Assembly (NCBI GenBank): GCA_916610825.1
Contig: OU744451.1
Location: 8,189,441 to 8,253,440 of the forward strand
Length of the DNA stretch: 64,000 nt
Direction of reading: 5' to 3'
Source of the DNA: Haliclystus octoradiatus
Taxonomy: Eukaryota > Cnidaria > Staurozoa > Stauromedusae > Haliclystidae
Position 1 is the first letter of the stretch. Each line of letters begins with the position of its first letter. Under the pieces are notes generated by a model. That model saw nothing but the letters and a program-made list of their open reading frames with translations, was not told where the DNA came from and ran no database searches. Positions 12,801 through 24,800 of this stretch are shown one piece after another. Both the position numbers and the translations under genes were made by a program.

Positions 12801-15800
12801 ACAAACTTTTAATTTACTGCTGTTCACGAACCAATAAAACTTATTTCACAATGGGTATAAAGTAGCAGTATTTAAAGCGGTATTGCCCTACGGAAGGCAC
12901 ATGGGGCATCCGTATCCTGGGTTAACAATGTAAGGTGAATGACTGAAGAGTTTGTTCTGTTCACAGGTGATTTAAATGCACAAGTGATGCTAGGGGACGC
13001 AAGTGAAGCCTAAAGAATACCAGAACCAAATGCAGGGTCCGACAAAGTCAGCAAACTTGGAAAACTAGTTTGCGGAACTTGCTAGCAAAATTCAAAAGGA
13101 AAAGGCAAATTACTGGATATAAAGCTAAATCAATTAGAAAGATTTGAAAAATTTTGTGTTAGCGTATTTATGTAAGTAAGACTATTCTAATATTTATCTA
13201 AAAGTTAAGTTTGTGGAAGGTAAAAGATTTTGTATGACCCTGCATGGCAATTTTCCGAGCGTCTCCTAACAAAATCACGATGAAGCGCAGAACCAGTAAA
13301 TGAGGGTGGCTAAAAAAGAAATAGTTTTGAATGTCAAAAATGCCTGAATCTCAGATGGTTCAGAATAGTCTAAAGACATTGCATTTGCATAGTTTTTTTT
13401 TACAATATTGCAATACTAAAGAGTGTGATAAGAAAGTAGATTAATGAAGTCAAAAACAAAACAAGAGTTTTCCTGCTCACAAAGAGCGAATCGAGTTATT
13501 TTTCACAGCACACAGCTAGCGTGTCTCTCTTCAACTCGCCGATCAACTTAATATGAGGAAGAAATACTTCCTCTCAAGAAATCCATTCTTTCTCTTGTTC
13601 TATTATTTACACTACAAATAGTGGCACATTTTAATTAATATATATATATGTTTTTGATAAATAAATAGAGTCAATGACTACACATTACTACCGGTACACA
13701 GAAAAAAATGTGTAGTCATTGACTCTATTTATTTATCTACTGTTCTGTCAATTACTGACATTGAGCACTATAACACTGCGATTGGATCAACAATCAAGTA
13801 ATCATTATATCATTTTGATATATTTTACTATGCCTTTACCACAACACACTGTATTAAATCAGACAGTTTGCCTCTGCATGATTATTTTCCAAATTTTATT
13901 GAACTCAACAGGATAAATCAACTTAAAATAAACAATAAATAATGTATCAAAATGACAACATACATACACTAGTCTGAAGTTATCTAATCATGATAATTTA
14001 AATTCACAGTATATTTTCTTTTGAATTTCAAACTAGGTAAATTTTTAAATTGTCAAAAACTGTTTTTATCAAGTCAAAAATAAACAAAAATGTTGAGAGA
14101 ATAATTTAATAGATGTCAAGGATATTGGGTGTCGAATTCTAAGACTGATAATTAGAAAAGTCAATTATTTCTTGTGAATGGATACATTTACCTTAAAGCT
14201 ATCCAAAGTAGTTTCGTAATAATTTTATTTTGAATAATCATTATCTCTCCAATCACTTACCTGTTAGCAACCACAAAGAATCCGGAACAAAATGATTTAA
14301 AGTATTCTGTTTTACTAGATGTATCAGGTACCACAGGACCACATAATGATGCCAACTGAAGAAGACATTGCATACACAAATGTGACAAATCTTCATCCGC
14401 AGAAATATGGACCTGAAGCTAAAGAGAAAAATTTAAAATCCATATACCTGGTGGCCACATACAGTCTTGTACACACCTGTGGAAACACTTCATGAAAGTT
14501 AAATGGCTCAAATCTCATGAACGATTGATGAAGAACAAGCAATTTAATGCTCATGAAGCATTTAATGCAAGTTTATAAAGTTCATGAACAGTTCATGAAT
14601 GTTAATTGGTCCATTTTTCCATGGATTTTTTCATGAACTGTACATGAACTGTTTACAAAGGTTCATGAACAGTTCATTACAATTAGGTCATCTAATGTCC
14701 ATGAACTGATTTCACAGGAGAAATAATTATTATCATTATTCATTAATATTTTGTGCCTCTAGTCAAACCATTATCGCTCAGCATTATGGTAACTGATGTC
14801 TCTCTGAAATATTATCTTGTTTATTGTTTGGATTGTGTTTCTGTGTAATTAACATATCGAATGCAATATGTCTCATATTCAGTGGCTAGACCATGTAGAT
14901 GATTAAGTAACTATTGTGCAACAGGTAAATGTGCAAATGCAGGGACCATTTAAAAAATAAAACAATGAAAATCTTGATAGTAAATAAAAAATTGAGTTCA
15001 TTGTAAAACGGCTTCATAGACAGATTATATCCAATAGTACTTATGTATGTTATGTAACGTCACCAAGATAAGTATGTTCTCTTGTTATTTTGTATTTTTA
15101 CCTTAAAGAAAAAATCACACAATCCAGAAGATATTACTGTCTCTCTCCATGATTTTGGTGGTTTGAAATTTGCTGTACAAGTTGAATCATTTTTCAGCCA
15201 GACCAAAGAATAACGTACATAATTATGTTAAGGAAGATGTTTGAAAAAAAAAAATTACGTGGTACTTGAAAAAACACAGGACTATGCACACCCCTCCAGG
15301 TGCAACTTATTGAAAGCGACACCAATAAGAAATGTGAACAGATTTACTATATAAAAAAGGATCCAAGAAGTTTTATTACAAGAAAACATGTGTCAATTTA
15401 TGAGTTCCTGAGCTGTTTATGAACTTTTCATGAACTGTTTTCACAGGGGTAACTGATTGATAAAGGTTAACATCAGATAATAAAGGTATTAAATTGAAAT
15501 GGATATGATTTGTAGATGCAAACTTCCAGTGAAATATCTGATCAGCTAAACCAAGATAAAACGACAATGTTGAATGATCGTCAGATGCAAGCGGCCTGTT
15601 TACAAACGGTTGTAGAACTTGTAAATTCCACACAAATATGTTGTGAAGATGCTCTTCCTAAATCAGTAGAGAGAAGAATAAAATGAATGATTGTAGAATA
15701 AGCATGCTTAAACAGTCAATCGAGCCTGGAAGTCCTGAGTCGAGCTACGTCATTGTCGACCAATCAGAAGAAGGCTCATATTTCACAAATCCGACAGATG

Positions 15801-18800
15801 TTGGTTAACTTTTTGACATCTTCAAAATCCAAAAAGTTAAGTTGAACATCAGCCAACAAAATCCTAACAAGTGAGGGTAGCCAAATAACTTTTTATTTTG
15901 CCAACATTCGTAGGATTTTGTTGAATTCAACAAAATTCTATGAATGTTGGCGAAATAAAATGATTGATTGATTGATTGTTTATTAAGTCAAATTTTTGCA
16001 GCCGCATAAGGCTGAATTACAATTTACTTTACATTTATTTAATATTTGCATTATAGACAAGATAAGGATTGAATTTACAATTTCAGTTGTATGACTTTAA
16101 ATTTGATACTTAAAATAATAGTAAAATATATGTGCTAAAAATAATGTTAAAAATTATTCCTGATTTATATTTATATATACAATTAATCATTTTGTTTTAA
16201 AATTGGAGCTGTGGTGAATGATAAAAGTCTGTGAATGTCTCTTGGTGTTACATTTTAACAAGTTAAAGTAGTGTTTATTACGAGTATTCACCGTGCTGTT
16301 GTTTCTAGGTGGTAATAAGTTATGTAGCTTATGGCTTTCGTTTTCTATGATGTCAAGAAAGAGCTTCTCACATATTGCTCCTCTACGCTCTGAAAGTTTT
16401 TCCAAGGATAACAGAGTGAGTGCTTCGCTATATCTCAAATCTGGCCTTATAATCTTCATTGCTCTTTTTTGAAGTTTTTCTATGTCATTTGACAGATATT
16501 TAGTTAAAGCGCTATGGAAAAGAGCACATGCGTACTCAGCAACTGGGCGGATGCATGTTTTGTAGAAAATTATTAAATCATTGGTCGATAGACCAGCTCT
16601 TTTGAGTTGTCTAAGGAAATATAGGGGTTTAGCTACTTTCTTACAGATGTTTTCTACATGAGCGTTCCATTTTAAGTCATGTGATACCGTAACTGCAAGT
16701 AATTTACATGTAGAGACAGTTTCTACCTCTTTATTATTGATGGTGATAGGTAGTATAGCTTGTTGGTTTCTACTAAAAGATATCTTCATTTCGCTACATT
16801 TCTTCTCGTTTAGCTGAAAACCATTTGCGTCCACCTTTTGAACAAGCTCATTCACAAACTGCTGCATCTGGCTTTGATCACTCCTCTTCACTGACTCTGA
16901 TAATGTGGTGTCGTCCACATACTTCCACAAGGATGCATTGCTAACTGTAAGGTCGTTGATCATTATGAGGAATAGCCATGGCCCCAGTTTGGTCCCTTGT
17001 GGAACGCCTGCTGGCACGTATCCCCACTCAGAAATGCAATCATTTCCCAATTTTACTCTTTGTTTTCGATTTTTCAAGAAGTCCAAGATCCAATTTTTCA
17101 TTTGTGTTGGTATTAAGTAATCTTCAAGTAAGTAAAATGTCCTTTGGCAAGTGCTTAAGCATGATTGGCTAAGCAATGAGCATGCTGCAACTATAGCCTT
17201 TTAGATTATGAACGAATTCACATGCAACAAGCAAAGTCCAATGGCATAGCTATTCATTCCAAAGATCAAAAAACAAAGGTTGAAATTATAGAACTTCACA
17301 CGCAGTTCATTGACCATTAATCTTAAAGAAATATCGAAAAGTTAATACGTACAATGGCTTGTTCTCATGTTCTCATATAACAATTTAGCAAAAATGTTAA
17401 AATGCAATGGCAGTATTTGTGATGCGATAACATAGCATAGCTGTAACTGTAACTGTAACGTAACTGTAACATAGATATAGGAATTTCAATCGATAACCTT
17501 TCATTTGATATAATATACAGTTAAACCTGTTACAGTGGTCACCTCTATAAAGCAGTCACCTGTCTATAGTGGTCACTCTTGGTATGTCTAGATTAGTATT
17601 TTCTATTGAATTAACCCTGTATATAGAGGTCATCGGTTTACAGTGGTCGATTCGTCTACCTCTTATAGCTGGCTGTTATATCCAGGTTCCACTTTACCTC
17701 TAAAACCATTTTGCATTTGTGATGATCTTCAAATCTCATTCCTAATCTGCTGGCTTGTGATGTCAATGCAAATTCTTCAAGCACTGCACGCAGAAGACCA
17801 CATGATAACATTCTCTATAAAATTAATGGTAAAATCAATTAACCCTGAGGGCCCAATGAAGTAGTATTTATTAAATTGTTTGCTCATGTATATATTTATC
17901 TATTTGCCTATGGAAAAGGAAACAAAGATGAGGCAAAAGCCTTTCCGTTACTAAGATCATCTATATGCCTATGTAAATTCATCTTCAATTGGCTAATGGC
18001 ACACTTCCCAATTAAATTAAAGTACGGGCAACAAGCCTTCAAAATGGTCAATCAACAGAAATTATTTGAATAAGACATATTTGATTATGTAACAATGAAG
18101 AAGGAAGAGTTTTTGCTTATTGCTATACAATTCTGATACTTTTTGCATTTCCTCACGCTGATGTCATTGTATTTTTGGAAAATGACATCGCTAGGAAAGT
18201 GTGCAATGTAATACCATTTAAATTCGAGCCAGGAAAAAAAGGAATTAGAAACTCGGCCACTTGAACGGGTTTAAAAGGACTTTGAAAGAGCAGTTGTTGG
18301 TTCTGAAATAGATGTCTATCACAATGCATTGCATTAACAAAACTGCGTAGAAATTTGAGCGAAGAAGCGACTTCCTTAATATTATATTTGTTTTGTTTCT
18401 AAATTGATTTTGATAAAAAATAATATAATTTTATCTTTACATTTATCAAAGCAACAGTGCATTTCATAAAACTCCAGCAGTTTAAAATTAACACAATTCA
18501 TCGTTTGTCCGTCTATTGTTTAGTTCATATTGTTAACTGCTCTATCTTGAGTTATTTTGTTTTGAGAGGACTGTATCTTGTTCTTAGAAACTAGAGCCGT
18601 TAACAGGGAGGTGTATGTAATTGGATGCCTTCTTAGGTAGGGTCCTTGACTAGGCACAATTACTTCTGTGTAAATGAGACTCACCGATTGATTTGACGAG
18701 GATGTTGGCTGTTCGTTACAGGCCCAACTCTTAACACTTTAGACAAATAGTGTTAGACGAAAGGTTCGATCCAAGAATATACAATAAACATATATCTTCA

Positions 18801-21800
18801 GTTAATATCTCCAATGCATATATTTCTCATTTAAACTTCTTTACATAAACTTGATAATTTTACTTCACAACAACATTACTCTCTGATCATCTTCTTATAT
18901 CCTTATCTCTACAAATTTCATACCTTTATACTAAATCTATTTCTAAAAATAAGTATTAATCATTAACAAACTATCTTAAACAATGCCTTGATTTACGTAA
19001 GACCGAATGTTCTAGATTAGCCGATCTTTCTAGATTGCGGCTTTACAAAGACTCAATAAAACAATAGATAATTTAAAAACAATGAAAATGACGTCAATAA
19101 AATTTTTGTGTTAGATTCCGCACGTTTTATATTACATTGCGAATTCTTGAATGTTCGTTGTGACGTGTTGTCATGGCGATAGTCCAAACAGCGCCAACAT
19201 AGTCCCCCCGTGGGAGATTGAGATATTACGATGAAATTCCCACATCGGAGCCTTCCAAGAGGCACAGCTTGGCGATGGGACGAATTAATTTTCCATTCTT
19301 GACTTTGACTTCCACGCTTCTAACACATCCGTCTCCTCCATTGAAGGTCTTTGTGATGATTGCTGGCATCCATTGATTACGAGGTACATCATCGTCTGTG
19401 ACCAGGACATAGTCTCCTTCTTCGAAGTTTCTTTTCTTTGTAAACCACTTCTTACGTTGCATAAGTGTTCGCAAATATTCCTTTCTCCATCTCGTCCATA
19501 TATGGTCTGTTAATAGTTGCACTCGTCTCCACCGCTTCTTGGATAGCATATCGTTTGATGTGAATACACCTGGTGATATTTTGACTGAAGTATCACCTGA
19601 TATGAAATGTGCTGGTGTAATTGGTTCTTCATCTGCTGGATCATCTGAACATTTTGTTAATGGGCGATGATTCAGCAAGTCTTCTACGTTTGTTAACAAT
19701 GTGTCGAACGACTCTGTATCCATTGATTGACCAGTCAGAACAGTCTTCATTGCAGTTTTTGCTGAACAGACTAATCTTTCCCAAATCCAACCCATGTGGG
19801 GGGCTGAAGGTGGATTAAATATCCACTTGACATTGTGTTTTGACAGGGTTGTGGTGATCTTTGATTGATCCCATTCTTTAATTGCTTCTTTGATTTCTTT
19901 TGATGCTCCCACGAAGTTGCCACCATTATCGGAGTAGATCTCATCTGGATGTCCACGTCGGTTCTGAAATCTTGTCATTGCATTGATGAATCTGTCGGTG
20001 TCGAGGGATGATGTTGATTCCAAGTGAACAGCTCTGGTGACCAGGCACGTGAATAGGCACACCCATCTCTTCTCTGTTGAACGCCGAACTCTAACCTGAA
20101 AAGGACCAACAAATCTACTCCTACCCGCTGAAACGGGCGAGCAGGATTAACACGGGCAAACGGGAGATCAGCCATCATTTGCTGAGCTTTCTTAGCCTTT
20201 ATCGTTTTGCAAATAATGCAGCGGTGTAAAATCTTTTTTACGATTGACTTTAAATTTGGTACCCAAAATTTCTGTCTTATTTCTGCTACCATGAAATTTA
20301 CCCCAGAGTGATATAAACATCGGTGTATATCGTTGATGATGGCCATACCTACGGGATGCCCTCGGGGAAGGATGATTGGATATTTTGAAAATGTTTCGTC
20401 TTGACTTTTACCCAATCTTCCCCTCAATCGAATTATCCCTTTTTCGTCAATAAATGGGCATAATTTTGACAATGAACTTGAATTTCTCAATGGTTTTCCA
20501 TCTTTCAAACAAATAATTTCTTCGTTAAATGACTTTAATTGAATTAGCTTGATTAAACTGACTTCAGCTTTGTTTAAATCGTCAACACCTAAGTCTGGTT
20601 GGGTGTTTTTACTTTTGCAGCGACTGGCAAACTTGTGGCATTGTGCAATTACTCGGACCATCTTTCTCCAGGAGGAGTACCCAAATATATTATTTTCAAT
20701 ATGTTGTTCGTCATTTGAAATTGCAGCAATAATTTTGTCAGTTTTCTTCAGATCTGGATCATTTTCGTCAATTTTCAAATTGGAAGAAATGTCTTTTGGG
20801 CATTCTCCCCTTGGTTTTCTTAGAAATTCGGGGCCAGCCAGCCACCTCGAGTTTGTTGTGAGGCTGCTAGCCTTTATACCCCTTGACGCATCATCTGCAG
20901 GGTTTTCTGCAGTGGGACAATGACGCCATTCACTTGGTGCTGAATTGTCATGTATTTCTGCAACGCGATTGGCGACAAATATTTTGAATCGCCTACTTTC
21001 ATTCTTTATGTAAGAAAGTGTAGTTTTTGAGTCTGACCAGTAGCAATATTCATCAATTTTTATATCCAATTGTTGTTTTATCATTGCACTTAGTCGCACC
21101 GCCATAACAGCTGCTTGTAACTCCAACCTTGGAATTGTCATTGCTTTAAGAGGCGCACATCGAGATTTACCGATAACAAATGCGCACTCAATTTTATCAG
21201 CTGCTTCAAATCGTAAGTAAGCGACTGCGCCAAATGCCTTTTCAGATGCATCACAAAAGATCTGACATGAAGTGCTAAATACAACTTCACTGTCTAACCT
21301 TTGTAGAACCTTGGAATCGTGACATTTTCTATTTGAGGTAGATCTTGCTTCCATGTTTCCCACTCTTCTAATTCCTTAAGGGGTAATCTTTCGTCCCAGG
21401 TCAAGTCTAATTCCCATAATCTTTGCATCAGTATCTTCGGGGCCAACAGGACAGGGGCAAGAGCAACATCTGGATTGAATATTGAACTAATTGTTCCCAG
21501 TACACCCTGTTTTGTATTAGGGCGGTTAAATCAGCAACTTTGAATACAAAATTATCATTCAGTAAATCCCACTTGACACCAAGGGCTCTTTCTATGGGAG
21601 GGTCCATATCGAGATTTAGATCAATTAATTTTGGGGCCCAATCATGTTCAGGAATACTTTCCATCACCTCTTTGCTATTGCTGATCCATTTTGTAAGTCT
21701 AAAACCGCCATTCTGTAGCATTTCCATCAAATCAGCTGCTAATGAAATTGCGCCTGATTCTGTTGGCACACTTTTTAACAAATCATCCACATAGAAATTT

Positions 21801-24800
21801 CGCAATACCCTTTTTGATACACCTTTTGGAAACTTTGATGATTGATCAATTGCACATTTTTGTAGGGCGTACGTAGCACAGCATGGAGAAGAGGTTGCGC
21901 CAAAAATATGTACATTCATGTGGTATTCCGTGGGTGGCCTAGAAAGATCCCCGTTTTTGTACCAAAGGAACCTTAAAGCATCACGGTCTTCTTCTTTCAC
22001 AAATACTCTGTGAAACATTGCTTGAATATCTGCTTGGATTGCTATTCTTTCCTCACGGAAACGTAACAGACAACCAAACAGATTATTCATTAAGTCAGGG
22101 CCCGTCACAAGATTTTCGTTAAGTGACGTCCCCCATATTTAGCGGCCGCATCAAACACGACGCGCAATTTCGATTTGTTTGCACCTTGAACACCATGGTG
22201 AGGTAAATACCAGGTTTTACTTCCCCTTTCTGTCTCTAAGAGTTCTGTTGCGTAACCAGAATCTATGTATCCTTCTATTACGTCTTGATAGGTGCTTAAA
22301 AACTTATTATCTTTCTCAAATTTCCTTTTAAGATGATTAAGTCTTACTTCAGCTAATCTTCGATTATATGGTAATTTAGTGGGGTCTGAGCTCCAAAGTA
22401 AACCAACTTCATAATGGCTATCTTGTCTTAATTCAGCCTTGTTCAAAATCAGTTCTGCATCTCGGTCCTGCTTTGAACAAGGCCCTTTGAAATCATAGGT
22501 AGTCCCAAAACTTTCTATGGTCCAGAACCTTTCTATTGCCTTTTCTAAGCTTAATGTGTCCTTGTTAGCTAATGATAGGGCATTAACTATTGGGGCATTT
22601 GAGGGAGTAATGTTTGACCTTTGGCTTACTTTCCCAAACATCGTCCATCCTAAGGGAGTCTTGACCGCTACGGGATCACCTTTCTTCCCAGTCTTGAATT
22701 CTATAGGCATAAGTAGTTCGTGGGCATTGGCACCGATCAGAACATCTATTGTGGAGGGTTTTCCATGGGTTAGAGGAATTCCAACTAGGTGGGGCCATCT
22801 TGAAAGGTCTAAGGTCTTATTTGGAAGAGGGGGCTTCAAATTGAGCCTTTCTACAGTCCATGCTTCTGGAATTATTTCTGTCTTCCCACCAATCCCATTT
22901 AGACTTAACTTACCGTTTTTTGATCTTTGACTATGTCCAACGCCATCTATTGTGCTTATTCTTAGTTCATTTTGTTCCCCCTTTAATCCCAGGGAGTTTG
23001 CCACCGCTTCACTGACTAGCGTTACTTCTCTACCACTATCAAGTAATGCATGAGTATTGACAGTGCCTTTTGGCCCATGTAATTTAATAGGCACTATTTG
23101 CAAAAACACTGTCTCACTCGTGGTAAGCTTAGCGGTTGCTGTAACTATAGCGTCGTTCTCACTTTTCTCCGTTTTGCGATGGAGAAGTGAATTGTGTCCC
23201 TTCTGCTTGCATTCTTTACAACTTGCTGTTGATGAACAGTTTTTTGATATGTGCCCATAGCGAAGGCAATTGAAACAGAGCCTTTTATCTGCAACAAACT
23301 GTCGTCGTTCGCCTACTGACTTAGATTTGAAATTTTCGCATAAATATATTTTGTGATTACCATCACATGCTTGACATTTTGCAGCTTGCTTTTGTGTTGA
23401 ATCTTCCGAAATTGCTAACGAAACTCTAGCTTTTGCCTTTCCTTTGGCAGCCTCTTGCTTATTGGTAGCAGCATTCTTAGTGCATAAGTCACCCCAAACA
23501 GGATCGTTGGCCGTATTTTTCTCTCCCTTCAAGAAATCAAGAATGTTTTTCAAGGTAGGGCTTTTTTGTGATTCCCTCAGTCCTTGCACTTTTCGTTGCC
23601 ATCTTTGTTGTATAAAACGTGGGAATCTCTTTGCGATTGAAACCAAATTGGTCGAAGCATTCATGTCGTCAAAAAACTTCATTTGATTTAATGCTGACCA
23701 GCATGAATAAAGTTCGTAATAAAGATTTCTCAGGCCTTCAGGGTCGTCAGGGGGGATTTTAGGCCCTAGCGTTACTCTATCAATAAATGCTCTTGATATT
23801 TTGGCAGGGTTACCAAATGTTTTTTTTAGGATTGAAAGGGCTTGGCGATATCCTTCACCATTACGAGGCAGACCTTGAACGATCATTTTTGCAGTATCTT
23901 CAAGGTGACACATTAGATGTGCCATTTTTTGGTCGTCACTTAGAGACAGTCTATCATGAACTTGATGCTAGAATGACATCATGAAATCTTGATAATCAAA
24001 AGGATCTCCGCAATATTTATCTAATTTTAGGGTCATAGAGACGAGTGTGTCTCCCCATGCAACATTTGATAAATCATTTGCTTGTTTTTGTTCTTTATGT
24101 TTCGGTTCATAAATCCAAGCGTCGAAAGGCCTTTCTGGCAAATCTGGTATTGTTTGTTTGCCTTTATTTTCAGTAACCCTTTGATGTAAATTTTCATCGT
24201 TTTGCGGCAATTCAATATCTTCGGGAAATATTATCTGATTTTGTATTCGAGTTTGAAATTGTGGACTAGCAGCGTTTTCTTCTTCAATAAAATCATCTAA
24301 GCGTACATTCAATTGATTTTGCAATGCAGATAAACATGAGCTTGCCGTTGACGCAGGCTCATCTGCACGCGCATGTAGGTGTTCATCTACTTCATCGTTA
24401 AATGAAATCACGTTTGCTTCTAAGTCAACAATCCATTCACACGCGGTATCGTATGCTTCAGTATTATCAATAGCTTCTAAGTATTTATCACTGAGGATAA
24501 TTGTATCATCAAGGAGGGTTTGTACTTTACTTCTTAGTTTTCTTATCGTTGTTTTTCTTCCGTTATTCGCTATTTTCTTCTTAGTAATTGTTATTGTCTT
24601 ACTAATAGCGGCTGACTTTCCAAAACAGGAACGTCTTATTCTCTGTGGGTTTCCTTGATTTGAAAGTTGAGTATTATTGCTAGGGGCACTTGTATTTTCT
24701 GTATCAGCCATAATTCAAAGAATTAGGTTGCTACTCTCCGGTTCGACGGACCAAATGTTAACTGCTCTATCTTGAGTTATTTTGTTTTGAGAGGACTGTA

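Noticed and set aside
15172-15228. Upstream extension of XPO4 exon 7 (open frame NYVRYSLVWLKND)
   Set aside because: No AG acceptor at its start and an upstream stop; the similarity is probably chance.
22517-22930. 137-codon plus-strand ORF
   Set aside because: Antisense shadow of the BEL-1 gag-protease frame.
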